The notes: a model not told the origin generated them from the letters alone. A DNA stretch of 64,000 nt from Camillea tinctor (GCA_022578605.1 MU394154.1:26651-90650), one strand, 5' to 3'. Positions 49,301 to 59,641 are shown, counted from the stretch's first letter. Numbers and translations: made by a program.

Positions 49301-49565
49301 CTAGAGAAAAAGAAGCAAGCTCCAGAATAGTCAGCTCATCCTTTAGCAGCGTCTATGTGCTGGTGGGCAGTTGCTGTTGCAACGAAGCATGCGCATTGGA
49401 GAGCGCCAACCTCGATTTCCTAAAATTGTACAGAACGGACGTCTTATCTTTTTCTATAAGCGACAGCGATACTTCAGGTGTGTCGGGGCCTGAGAGTAAC
49501 TGTATGCTTAATCCTGTGACAGTCAGGATATCGCTCGCAACATGAAGGGCCGAGATGGCATCCAT
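46361..49565 (-). pseudogene. NACHT-ankyrin (fungal NLR-like) pseudogene
   Basis: Read from 49565 down, the N-terminus MDAISALHVASDILTVTGL matches the usual start of fungal NACHT proteins. The P-loop is GTFWISGKPGSGKST (about 48660-48615). The Walker B segment reads WCFFIDGLD, then a stop, then YDSDHTEL. PYIKMCVSSRPWAVFE and VEFLHRTVKDFV follow as in intact family members, then ankyrin-like repeats (YGADPNQTLL). Lesions are in-frame stops at 49353-49355, 48410-48412, 48365-48367, 48272-48274 and 46901-46903, plus register changes near 49070, 47560 and 47270. The 3' end runs into the LTR-like element. Intact relatives sense non-self or pathogens and trigger cell death through an N-terminal effector. 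This copy is dead. Confidence 0.85.
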
Positions 49566-50324
49566 GATTACATAGTCAGCGTGCAGGGTCAGAATTAAGA
49601 AGCCTGGGTGAAGTAAGTATAAAAGTTAAGATTGAGGCGTTTACGAGCGCCCCGGACTAGGTACTTGGGGGCACTGGTAGTACTGGACTAAATAACCCAA
49701 AGTATTGTAAAGACAATCAGTAGGGTTGGGCAAGTATTAATAAAAATTATTGTATGATGGGTAGTTCTAAGCTGGGGTAAATGAGATAGGGGCATACCAC
49801 TTGGTGAGTGGGCGTCGTCTGAAATAGGAAATTGCTTAAACCCGATGCGCACGGCATCGTGTCGGGTTTCGGTATTAACTACTCCCCTTCCAGCCTATTT
49901 TTTTTAACTGTGGGCCGCCGCAGAAAAGATATACCTATTCTGAGTGAACGTTTTCGCTAGGCCCCACAGTTAAAAAAAATAGGCTGGAAGGGGAGTAGTT
50001 CTTCGACAAGTTGATATAGATTACGGGTTGTCTAGAATCCTTCTGAGGCGCAATTTTTCCACCACGTATTTTATTGTGTTCAAACATACCGACTTCTTGT
50101 CCTATGAGCATGTCGCAGGACGACAAATAGCATGGATAATAAGAGGAGAGTAGTATGGACTGGAATGGAGCAATACCAGTTAAATAACCTTTTTGAGATA
50201 GAAATTTATCAATAGGTACCTAGGTACGTAATGCATAATAAAGATGTAAAGTAACTGCGTGTATTTAAAATTGTGGGACTTGATTGATATAAACTACCTA
50301 AGGACACTGTCTATTGATAGATTT
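49566..50324. other. Intergenic DNA containing a MITE
   Basis: Apart from the MITE at 49877-50000, no gene or repeat is recognised. The DNA immediately before 50325 is the 3' flank of the OYE gene. Confidence 0.5.
49877..50000. mobile_element. 124-bp MITE with perfect 38-bp terminal inverted repeats
   Basis: The left arm, 49877-49914 (AACTACTCCCCTTCCAGCC...), is the exact reverse complement of the right arm, 49963-50000, including an 8-base A/T run. The 48-bp centre has no coding capacity. If the element proper starts at CTCCCC and ends at GGGGAG, a TA dinucleotide flanks it on both sides, as in Tc1/mariner-type insertions; no longer target duplication is visible. The perfect arms imply recent mobility. 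Confidence 0.85.
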
Positions 50325-51431
50325 CTAAGCTTTGACGTCTTTCGTAAACTCCTCACTGAATGGCCAATCTATATATCCCGACGTTTCTCCCGTGTTATAG
50401 AACTTGCTCCGATCATAAGGTGTGAGAGGAAGGCCGTGCTTGAGTCTGAACGGCAAATCAGGTGTGGAGATGAAGTATCGCCCGAAGACAACAACAATGT
50501 CTTGATCTTTGCGCTCCTCGTCTACTACTTTTCGTGCAATTTCCGGAGTATATCCACCGGCAAGAAGGAGTGGTGACGCTCGGTTCCAAGCCTTGACTGC
50601 GAAATCCAGTGTCGCAGATGTCTCAATATCGGTTATCCCTTGAACTCGAGGCTCAACAAGGTGGAGATATGCCAGGCCTTTCTGGCTCAATTTTTCAATG
50701 ATGTCCGTGAATTGTGGGATAGGATCGGCTATCTTCATACCCTGGAAGTCAGACCAAGGCGATAGGCGTATTGCGACTCGTTTGGCTCCGATAGCATCAA
50801 CTAGTGCATCGACCACCTCGACAGCGAACCGCGACCTGTTTACCTCAGATCCTCCGTAATCGTCTGTACGCTGATTTGAGCAGTCATGGAGAAACTGATC
50901 GACCAGATATCCGTTCGCGCCGTGGATCTCCACGCCGTCAAAACCGGCCTCGATGGCGTTGCGGCCAGCTTGGGCAAAATCTCGAACGAATGATTGTATA
51001 TCTTCCTGGGTCATGGCCTCAGGCACCGGCGCTCCATCTTCCGCAGGTACCGCACTAGCTGACTTGACTTTAAAGCCCTCCTTCCGCAATTCTTCCGGCA
51101 TTGCGACGCGACCTAACGCCCAAAGCTGTAGAAAGATGAAACTGCCATTCTCATGCACGGCTTTGGTGACCTGCTTCCATGCTGCGATCTGCTCTTGAGA
51201 CCAAATGCCAGGGACAGAGGAGTACCCGCCAGCCTGCGGCGAGATAAGTGTTGCCTCGGACACGAGAAGCGTCCCCGGGACAGACCCTCTCTGAGCATAG
51301 TAGTCTTTCACAAATGGCAATGGAACATGCTTGTCATCGGCACGGAAGCGGGTTAAAGGTGCCAGAGCTATGCGATGTTGTAGAGTGACGTTGCCTACTT
51401 GTAGAGGCTTAAACAGTCGGGATTCGGGCAT
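50325..51431 (-). CDS. Old yellow enzyme-type NADH:flavin oxidoreductase
   Basis: An intronless protein of 368 residues. It begins SRLFKPLQVGNVTLQHRIAL, the standard OYE N-terminus with the APLTRFRAD segment. GVEIHGANGYLVDQFLHDCS carries the FMN/substrate-binding block; the usual His-Asn pair is present as HGAN, with Tyr in GYL. RTDDYGGS is intact. The C-terminus has LLLAGGYTPEIA and VVFGRYFISTPDLP for phosphate and ring binding. It should reduce activated C=C bonds of enones using NAD(P)H and FMN. It reads away from the FAD monooxygenase at 52163, sharing a 0.7 kb promoter region. In fungal clusters such enzymes often tailor polyketides, terpenoids or alkaloids; the substrate here is unknown. 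Confidence 0.93.
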   Translation of the reverse strand: MPESRLFKPLQVGNVTLQHRIALAPLTRFRADDKHVPLPFVKDYYAQRGSVPGTLLVSEATLISPQAGGYSSVPGIWSQEQIAAWKQVTKAVHENGSFIFLQLWALGRVAMPEELRKEGFKVKSASAVPAEDGAPVPEAMTQEDIQSFVRDFAQAGRNAIEAGFDGVEIHGANGYLVDQFLHDCSNQRTDDYGGSEVNRSRFAVEVVDALVDAIGAKRVAIRLSPWSDFQGMKIADPIPQFTDIIEKLSQKGLAYLHLVEPRVQGITDIETSATLDFAVKAWNRASPLLLAGGYTPEIARKVVDEERKDQDIVVVFGRYFISTPDLPFRLKHGLPLTPYDRSKFYNTGETSGYIDWPFSEEFTKDVKA

Positions 51432-52162
51432 ACTGATCGATAGTCGGTGTCAAGACAATGATGTTGGTTATGTGACTTCGTGTTCCGTTGAGATTCCACA
51501 GATCGCCTTAGCCTAGAAGTTCAGGCCAGTTCCAGTTGCCCACTCATCTTATATAGCACTATACAGTACATTTCCCTCGCCATTCCCTCGCCATCGAACG
51601 AGATTGATCACCGAGCAGCTTACAAATAGTACATAACCTGGTTCAGTCGTTATCATAATGTGGACACTGACACGCCCCCACATAGATCACTCATTACCTA
51701 GGTAGTAGTCGGGTTTACGGGTTCTCGGAGAATAAGTGGATTATACATATCTGGGACTATGTGATGACAAATTGGTTACGTAACTGAGTAGAGTGCATTG
51801 CCTTTCCCTTACAAAGACAGTTTTCATCCCTGTCGGAGGGACTTCAGGAGTGCCGAGTCTAAAATAGAGGCATCACGTGCTATCTTGGCAATGATCGGGC
51901 GGTTTCATGCGGTCTCTCCTGAAAATGCGGTACATTACTACCTCCCGACGGGACCGAATTGCTTGCCCGGCCCCGTCCGCTGAAACGTCCACCCGGACAC
52001 GGGTGAAGGAGCCGGGCCGCATACGCCGTAGGAACAGTACTTATATGTTAAGTGTTTCTTATGAGGACATAATGCAAACCAAGAAACTTCTAGTGAGACT
52101 CATATATCGCAGGCAACTTGAAACATCTTAACAGTATCTAATCTGATTTCCTCGTTATTGTC
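51432..52162. promoter_or_regulatory. Divergent promoter region of the OYE and FAD-monooxygenase genes
   Basis: 731 bp separate the two start codons. A GC-rich island at 51962-52020 contains nested inverted repeats: outer GCCCGGC (51965-51971) / GCCGGGC (52011-52017) and inner CACCCG (51990-51995) / CGGGTG (52000-52005). Zn2Cys6 factors bind CGG-type inverted pairs, so this could be a shared operator, though it could also be remnant coding DNA. An open frame at 51798-51983 is not recognisable. Confidence 0.4.
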
Positions 52163-53742
52163 ATGGCTTCAGAGCAGTCGTCCGCAACACAAAAGGGCGG
52201 CGCCCAGTTTGACATTCTGGTGGTCGGTCATGGCATTGCGGGTTTAACTTTTGCTATCGATGCAAAATTGCGTGGACATCGGGTACGAATTATCGAGAAG
52301 AACCCTGGTTTAGATGACTTCGGTAAGTCTCTTTAAATGTGCGACTACCGTAAGTCACTGACAACTGTTCAGGCGACGTCTTGGGTGTGCAACCTTCCAG
52401 CCTGCGAAGTGTCCAACGAAACTGGCCGGAGTTCATGCCCCGACTTCAAGCCATATCGCTCGGGTCGAAGCTAGCTGCTTACAACCACGAGGGAATCCAT
52501 CTCACCAACCAAGTCGTGGCCACGGACGACGGCCTTGGTATGGGCCTTCATCGTTTGGACTTCCACGCCCTACTTCATGAGTATGCAAAGGAGCGCGGCG
52601 TGAATATCTCGTTCTCGAAAGTGGTTACTGAGTACTTTGAGGATGCGGAGAAGGGTGGTGTCGTGCTATCAGATGGCACTAAGATTACTGCTGACCTTGT
52701 CGTGGCCGCCGACGGCGTCGGGTCTCATTCATGGAATCTAGTCCTAGGAAAGAAAGACCAGGCAGAGAGTAGCGGATACGGGGTGTTTCGCGCAAACTAT
52801 CCTTCTGGACCAGCACTTCAGAATCCGATCATATCTGAGGGATTTGGAAAGGCTGAGGGCGGAGGCCTTGCATTTCTAGGCAAGGATACCCACATCGTCA
52901 TCAGCAAATCGCAACATCGAATTGGATTCTTGCTGACTCATAAGGTAAGTGTCTTGCGGGGGTTCAGGTTTCGTTATATCGACTTCTATTCCTTGCAGAG
53001 ACGCAAGTTAACATGTGATGCGGTAGGCAGAGAAAGATCTGGGGGATGTCGTACCTATTACTGAAGTCCTGCGATTCCTCGAAGGATGGACTCCATTCGT
53101 AATCGAAGTCGTGAAAGCGGTTCCAGATCAGAAGGCAGTTGACTGGAAGCTCCGATGGAGAGATCCGCAAGAAAAATGGGTCTCTGACCTTGGGCGAGTG
53201 GTCCAGATAGGAGATGCTTGTCATTCGTTTTTACCTACCTCTGCGTATGGCGCTTCGACAGCTATGGAGGATGGGCACTCGCTTGCCGAATGTCTGTCTC
53301 ACGTCGACAGGCAAAACATCAAGCTTGCACTCCAGGTTCACAACCATCTAAGGTGAGAAGTAGAAAGCCATGACGGTAGAGTTTCGGCTAACGTTAACTT
53401 GATTCTAGATTCGAACGTACCTCTTGTGCTCAAAAAATGGGCTTCAAAACTAGGGAGATATGGCATAAGACTGATTGGTCTGATGGGTCTAACAACCCAT
53501 CGAAGGCTTTTGGCGGGCTAAAGGCCCCATGGCTTGTTGACCATGATCCTGAAGAGTATGCGCGCGAGAAGTTCCAAGACTGTGCTGATCACCTGCAACA
53601 TGGAACTCCTTTCCATAATACAAACAGTGTTCCTGGCTATACATATAAGCCATGGACTGTCAAGGACCTCAACGAAGCCTCGGAAAAGGGTATTGCTGAG
53701 CAGGATGAAGGTGATTGGTTCCGGCCATTAAACGAGCTATAA
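52163..53742 (+). CDS. FAD-dependent monooxygenase, aromatic hydroxylase fold
   Basis: Four exons, 52163-52322, 52373-52944, 53027-53352 and 53409-53742, join in phase to 463 residues with ordinary GT-AG introns. The N-terminal Rossmann motif is ILVVGHGIAGLTFAID (GxGxxGL). The mid-protein DG motif reads VAADGVGSHSW, and the second FAD contact is QIGDACHSFLP. This order defines the group A flavoprotein monooxygenases, which hydroxylate or epoxidise phenols, enones or prenyl groups with NAD(P)H and oxygen. The C-terminal extension after residue 370 is Trp-rich and lacks membrane spans. Its position next to OYE and the broken NRPS-like reductase suggests a tailoring role in one pathway. All exons are free of stops. 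Confidence 0.92.
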
Positions 53743-54422
53743 GCCATTGAAATTGGCATGGCAGTAGTCACGTTAGTAGGGGGGAAAGCAGTCATACCTC
53801 GCAATGAAATCGTCACTCTGATACCCATATTCAAGAAGAGACATCAACCGTAAAACCCATGTCTAATAAACTCGCTTCCCAACTCGTCCAAGAGCTACAA
53901 GCTCACGTCAGCGCGGACATCGAGATACTAACCGATGTGAACAACATCCAGTTCCAAGAGTACGCCAAGCGCTGGACTGATATTGATCGTAAAACCCCCA
54001 GCGCTATCGTTCTTCCGGCGTCAGAGGAGCAAATACAGAAAACGGTATAAAAGTCCTTTGCGATAATCATTGGCTCGATCTATGTCTCGTGTTTCACAAG
54101 GCTGTGGGTTTTTGTGACACCGTCGGGTGCGTAGACTCCGAGCCTTGCCGAGATTTCGCGAGGGGGTTGCTTTAGAACAAAGTCCCGTTACACATGTGCA
54201 TCGCTTTCATGTAACTACGTACCTAACCTAGGTATGTACTTAATGTTATCCAACAGATTTTGGTCATTATGTCTGTCCCTCTCTTTACCAAGTTAGCTAT
54301 AAGTATCCAGTCTTTGGAAGGAGCAGGCGACAGCGAATCCCTCGAAACGGCCTCCACAGAGAATATCCCCTCCCCTCCTTAATTTTCTCATACCTAGATA
54401 CTTACAAAGGTATCTAACTGCC
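53743..54422. other. Intergenic region with one gene fragment
   Basis: Contains the FAD-oxidase fragment at 53859-54050. The rest has no supported gene and probably includes the promoter of the NRPS-like gene. Confidence 0.5.
53859..54050 (+). pseudogene. N-terminal fragment of a FAD-linked (BBE-like) oxidase
   Basis: 63 residues from an ATG, ending PSAIVLPASEEQIQKTV, which resembles the start of the FAD_binding_4 domain of fungal berberine-bridge-type oxidases (P.aiv.P.s.e.v...V). The frame stops at once afterwards; no HSxxG flavin loop, catalytic region or BBE C-terminus follows before the next gene at 54423. Either the rest was deleted or only a first exon survives. It cannot bind flavin alone. 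Confidence in the family is moderate because only one motif is present. Confidence 0.5.
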
Positions 54423-57400
54423 ATGTTCAGGACTACCGAACGGCTCTGTCCAAATGTCCTTAAACAGCAGCTATCTAGGGCTAGGCTGTTTGCCACCGTC
54501 GTCGGTGTCGATGGGCATTGTCAGCACTTGACTTTCAAAGACATCGAAAATGTGTCCAATAGAGCGGCTTGGTTCCTCGCCCAAAACTTACAGTCCGATA
54601 AGTTCTTCTATATGGGCCCAAACGATATCCGATATTTTGTGTGGGTCCTGGGAGCTATGAAGACCAGCAAGTGTGTCAGTTGTTTCTGGTCACCTATCGT
54701 TGGCGTATCAACAGGCTCATCAATCTACAGGTTGTTTTCCCTTCGCCAGGAAACTCTATTCCTGCTAATATAGGTCTATTTCAGAAAGTAGGCGCGACAT
54801 CCCTTTTGTATTCCCCTGAGGTTACTACAATGCTTTCGCCTCTTCTGGAAGCCACTGAAGCTACGATCAAGCCACTCGTAACCCCAGGGTATGGCGAACT
54901 TCTGGGTTCGGAAGCCGTGCAACCATACCCTTTCCAGGGCACTTTCGATGAGCTACAGGAGACACCATTCATGGGTCTCCATACCTCTGGGACGTCAGGA
55001 CACCCCAAACCAGTTTACTGGAACCATCTTGCTGCCTCAACTCTACCATCGTTTCTGGATCCAGAGATTCAGGCCATGGGCCCTAAAGGTCCAAACGTAC
55101 TGCGAGAACTCCTCCACAACTCGATTATCCTTGTACTATTTCCTTTGTTTCATGTAAGAAACAAACACCACTCAGGCTTCTTATTTAAGTCACTCAGTTT
55201 CTGATATGCGCTTATAGTTTGGCGGTATTGGTCCAACGTTGGCTAGTCTTCATTGCATGAACACACTTGTTTTCCCTGCGCCTGGAACCAGACCTACGCC
55301 TACAAACGTTACTGCTATTGTAAAGCTAAAAAGCAAATGCTAATAGCTTTTTGACTATTAGCTCATATATAGTCCGTGACAGCTATGCTTCGATATGCCA
55401 GGGCAAGTAAATCCAAAAGTTCATTTTCACCCGTTTAGTGTGTCTTGGGTGTCATTTTTCTTCGGGGTAGATAGCCGCCCCTAATACATACCCCATTGTT
55501 CTTACTAAAAGTAGTAACTAATTACTGACTCTTTTAATTTAAGTACACGGCAGGTTTCATGCGTCCCATGATATCGGAAGCTATGGTCGATCACGCCCCT
55601 GGCTTAGAAGCTCTTAGTCAACTTGAACACGTAGGATACGCCGGCGGGACAGTAAACGCAACGCGCGGCAAGGAGCTAGCGAAGCATATACGACACTTTT
55701 TCTCTATCATGGCAATTACCGAGGGCGGAGCGTCTGATCTGATTTCGTGTAGGGATAGTTCCTATTGGAATGCTTTCAAATTCGTTAATCTCGGCCAGAT
55801 TATGGAAGAAATAGCCCCTGGATTTTATGAATTGGTGTTTCCCCGAACTGAACAGATTAACCGCGCTAGGTAATGCTTTTTTCCACACCCACCCTCATCT
55901 CCAAACTGAGTACCGAACTTCGGATCTGTTTTCCCCTGTTGAAGGGGAAAGCAACTGGTGGATATATCGTGGCAGAACGGATAATTGGGTGAGACTGGCT
56001 AATGGCCTAAAAATCGATCTAACAGACATAGAAGACACTATTAGCTCCCATTCCGATATCCACCGAGCGCTAGTTGCAGGGTCATCACTTTTTCAACTAT
56101 GCCTCCTCCTCGAACTCAAACAACCACCTAGCAATGACCAAGAGCGCAAAGAGGCCCTCGAGAAAATATGGCCAATTATCTAAGAGGCTAATAAAGGTGT
56201 GCCGAAAATAGCGCGCATACCAAAGGGGCTGGTCTTGTTTACAACCCAGAAGAAGCCCTTTACTCGAGCCAGCAAAGGAACGATTCAACGTCTTCTCACT
56301 GTTACAGATTATTCTCCAGAAATTGAAGAATTGTACGCTGCTGGCGAAGAAGAACTTCTTACTGGTGGGCTATCACCTCTAGAATCTTCTAAGCCTCACG
56401 ACTTGATACCCCTGTTGGAAGCCATCTTTTCACAGACGCTCGATGACAAAAACAGCAACATAGATGCAAACGAGAACCTTTTATCTCGTGGTATTGACTC
56501 CTTAGGAGTCTCCGTAGTCTTGGCACGCTTGAAAGCGTTTCTACAAAAGCACAACATTGGCAACGACAATCTCCATCTTATCAGAAACAAGCTCATATAT
56601 ACAGAACTCACTATTAATCGCATGGCAAAAGCGCTCTCCGCAGTACTGTCTGACTCCGAAACCACTGTGGAAAACACAAGTCAGACTCAGCAGAAGGCAT
56701 TGGATCAGCTGTTGGAGACATACGAAAACCAACTAATAACTCTTGAGGGAGGCGACGTAATTTCGATTGATCAATCTACACAATTGGAAGAAATTATTGT
56801 GCTCACAGGGTCAACGGGTTCTCTAGGATCATATATTCTATCAACGCTGCTTACTAGATCAAACGTGCGGAAGGTGTTCTGTCTCAACCGGAGTCCAGAC
56901 GCGGCAGAGAGGCAGCAGGCTTCATTCCGGTCTCGAGGTCTACCAGACTTACCAGTGGATGATAAACGAGTTGTGTTTCTTCATACAACACTAAGTGAAC
57001 CAAAATTAGGGTTATCAGACGACGAATATGCTGTCCTCATTAATGAGGCCACATCGATTGTTCATAACGCATTCTCTGTCAACTTTCTTCTCAGCATTGA
57101 ATCATTCGAACCTCAATTTCAAGCATTGATCAATCTTCTCAAACTAGCCGCCAACGGCCAGAAGAAGCCGGCAATGCTGTTCATGTCTTATGTCCGCAGG
57201 AATCCCTGTCACAGAAGACCGCTATGTGGTACTAGAAGCAGTGCTGAGTAAAGACCAAGCCACGGATATACTTCGCCAAGGATATGCTCAGGCGAAGTAC
57301 TTGTGCGAAAGATTGCTGGAGACCTATGCTTTGACAGCGAAGGGTAAGACGGCTATCCTTCGAGTCGGCCAGGTCTGTGGGCCTCTTTCGGGAACAGGAA

Positions 57401-57870
57401 TCTGGAACGTGTGGGAATGGGCGCCTTCGCTTGTTCTGAGCTCTAAATTCCTCGGCATTGCTCCGAGGTCAATCGGTAGTCTTGGGATCGATTGGGTTCC
57501 TGTCGACAAACTGGGGTCCATAGTCTCGGAACTCCTCTTTACCACCTCTATAAGAGACAGCGACCATTTTGCGGTGTACAATGTTGTCAGCCACATAACA
57601 ACTCTGTGGGAGGAGCTTCTCCCGGTCCTTCAGAAAGTTGCCTTAGAAACTGTGCCGGCTGAAGAATGGATTCGACGTCTAGAGCAGAGCGAGGAGGGTG
57701 CAGGTGGTTACTTGATTGATCAGAACCCAGCGATCAAGCTGACCGACTTTTACAAACAAACTATGCTACGTGACAGAACTCCAGTTAGAATCAAAATGGA
57801 CAACTTACTTCGGGCGAGCGAGACGGCCACCACTTTACCTCCAATTAAAGGTGAACATCTGACACGCTAG
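54423..57870 (+). pseudogene. NRPS-like adenylation-thiolation-reductase gene, disrupted
   Basis: The adenylation part runs from 54423: exon 54423-54674, then 54731-55153 with MGLHTSGTSGHPKP (A3 core), then 55218 onward. A carrier domain follows with LLSRGIDSLGVSV (about 56490-56520), its Ser ready for phosphopantetheine. A thioester reductase then begins VLTGSTGSLGSYIL and keeps YAQAK, the YxxxK catalytic pair. Such enzymes activate an acid, load it and release it as aldehyde or alcohol. This copy is broken by a 63-bp mini-element at 55319-55381 inside an exon, a register change near 55866, an in-frame TAA at 56180-56182 (after IWPII), and a second register change near 57190. A GC-AG intron (55403-55543) is otherwise well formed. 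Confidence 0.88.
55319..55381 (-). mobile_element. Mini-element copy 4 (63 bp, TSD GCTAT), inside the NRPS-like gene
   Basis: In opposite orientation to copies 1-3. On the plus strand it runs from TGTAAAGC to CCGTGACA. Exact 5-bp duplications GCTAT lie at 55314-55318 and 55382-55386. Its hairpin stem is GCTAATAG / CTATTAGC in element orientation, with paired changes relative to the others. Insertion plus duplication adds 68 bases, which shifts the host frame; removing one duplication and the element restores adjacency of a Thr-Ala-Met reading. Confidence 0.88.
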
Positions 57871-57953
57871 ATGCGAGGCTGGGGTCTGTAAGGGAATCTC
57901 TTACTTAGCTTGGGGCAATTTCACGCGGTTTGGATAGTCTGACGGTGTGGCGG

Positions 57954-58092
57954 TGTTCCGCCATACACTAAGCCAGGGATTGGCTGGAGAGTAACTACAT
58001 AATACGGAATTGGGATCCAATGACCACTCGGTCATTGGGAGAATCTTTTGGTCTCATGGTATGATGGTGTTGCCCAATACACTGTCGTAACA
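57954..58092 (+). mobile_element. 139-bp solo-LTR-like element, copy 2 (no target duplication)
   Basis: From about the middle to CGTAACA at 58092 it matches 25702-25825 almost base for base, including the ATGACC-ACTC-GGTCAT hairpin. The left end reads TGTTCCG with a longer spacer. No 5-bp duplication is seen (GGCGG versus CGTAA), so it may be a recombinant or older copy. It begins 83 bp after the stop of the NRPS-like gene. Confidence 0.75.
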
Positions 58093-58318
58093 CGTAATAA
58101 CTTGCAGCGTATTCTCTAAATTGATGTTATCGTCCAACATGGTGATGTATTCTGATAGGGGTTGTAGTAGAATAAGTAAAAAATGGAATTGATGAATATT
58201 TAATACATAAAGACCACGCACCCGAAGTAACCCAAGGTTTAGTCAGCACTCATTTTAGGCCAGGTTCAATACTCAATTGTTGCCAACAAACCTTTAGGTT
58301 GAAAGCTTGCTCGAGTAG

Positions 58319-58600
58319 TTATGTATCTTCTGACGTAATGAGTAAATATTTAACTAGTCTCGACGGCGTAGTGAAGGTGAAGCCAAGTTCCTGGACAATA
58401 TCCTTCATGTCGAAGTGGTGTGTAAGTAACGAACTGACATCTAAAACTCCAGCTTCTCTCATGTCAATATCAATCGGTACTTTTATCCATAAAAGGGCGC
58501 TAGGTATATGTCTGATGCCCACTATGCCACTGTACCCGGAAACCATCTCCTCCAGCCCATCTACCATGTACGAATGTAAATGTCCATACGTATAACCCAC
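58319..58600 (-). pseudogene. Possible C-terminal scrap of a medium-chain dehydrogenase
   Basis: 93 residues with no good start (it opens at a GTG). The segment DVSSLLTHHFDMKDIVQ loosely resembles the VDVKPLITHRFPL... C-terminus of zinc-type alcohol/polyol dehydrogenases. It lies eight bases downstream of the SDR stop on the same strand. The match is short, and I cannot exclude a chance frame. Confidence 0.25.
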
Positions 58601-58607
58601 ACATTTA

Positions 58608-59641
58608 TTAAAGATGGGCTGTTAATGTAATGCCTGAGTCGATTACTAGTCCAGTCCCGTTGATATAGCTTGCTGATGGACTGCATAGAAATATAATGTA
58701 ATCAGCAACCTCTTCTGTTACAGCTGGTCGACGGAGCGGAGTAGCCGTGTTGACGATGGTTTCAAGTCCTGGCACACGTTGAAAGCTAGCCTGCATCATA
58801 TTGGTGTCTGTAAAGGCAGGGCAAACTGCATTAACCCGTATATGATGCTTCATACAATCCATAGCTGTTCAGAATTTGGAAATTAACAATATTCAAAGAG
58901 AATGAGGAGGAGGCGGGGTGACTTACCTGCAGACTTCGTGATCCCCATGACAGCGTGCTTTGAGGCAACATAGGGGGCCATCCCTGGCGGGGCTATAAAG
59001 GAATTGATGGAGGCGAGATTCACGATCGAACCTCTCCCTATACTACGTTCACCGTGGCGAGAGCTGGTGTATGTCACGGGTTCCTGGCTAGACATGACCT
59101 TGGTAACTGCGCGAACACATAGCATGGTGCCTTTGATGTTGATTTCCATGGTCTTGCAAAACACATCGACATCAATATTGGGTGCTAGGGCGGGGGAGAT
59201 ATTCCCGATCTTGAGTGAGCAAGATATTAGCTCGTGTGGTTGCTGGCGAGAGAGATGATGCGGGCAGGGAATTCCAACTCACCCCAGCACTGTTCACGCT
59301 ATAATCAATACGCCCAAATTCTTTTACAGTGGTGTTCACCATGGCCTGAACGCTATCTTCCGAAGCGATGTCGACCTTGAGGGCGATGGGGCGGTAGTTG
59401 GGATTCTTGGCGCATAGTATGCTCTTCTCAGCAGCATCCTGGGCGCCTTGTTCATTTGCGTCCGCAAAGACAACGCCCGTAACGCCAGCCTCGGCAAACG
59501 CAAACGCCGTTTCCTTGCCGATACCGCTTGCAGCCTACAGTTATTCGTTAGCCTCGTTGTGCTGCAAGATGAGTAGAGCGGCGGCACACGTACCCCGGTC
59601 ACAAGAGCGATACCACCATCGAGAGAGATTTTAGAAAACAT
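58608..59641 (-). CDS. Short-chain dehydrogenase/reductase
   Basis: Four minus-strand exons, 59641-59594, 59534-59283, 59209-58927 and 58864-58608, join in phase to 279 residues. The cofactor loop ALVTGAASGIGKE is split by intron 1. DIASEDS matches the adenine-ring Asp position, YSVNSAG is the NNAG motif with one change, and VNLASINS carries the catalytic Ser. YVASKHAV holds the YxxxK pair, and the C-terminus ends GLVIDSGITLTAHL. Classical SDRs oxidise or reduce alcohols and ketones with NAD(P); residues after strand 2 (ADANE) suggest NAD preference. The ATG at 59641 is preferred over an upstream one at 59674 because it gives the normal family N-terminus. No lesion is seen. Confidence 0.9.

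Larger units (their letters stand above)
57871..58607. other. Intergenic DNA with an LTR-like element and a possible gene scrap
   Basis: Holds the LTR-like copy at 57954-58092 and the weak dehydrogenase-like frame at 58319-58600. Nothing else is recognised. Confidence 0.45.

Noticed and set aside
52945..53026. A stop-containing break in the FAD monooxygenase
   Set aside because: An 82-bp GT-AG intron ending at TAG 53026 rejoins the frame in phase.
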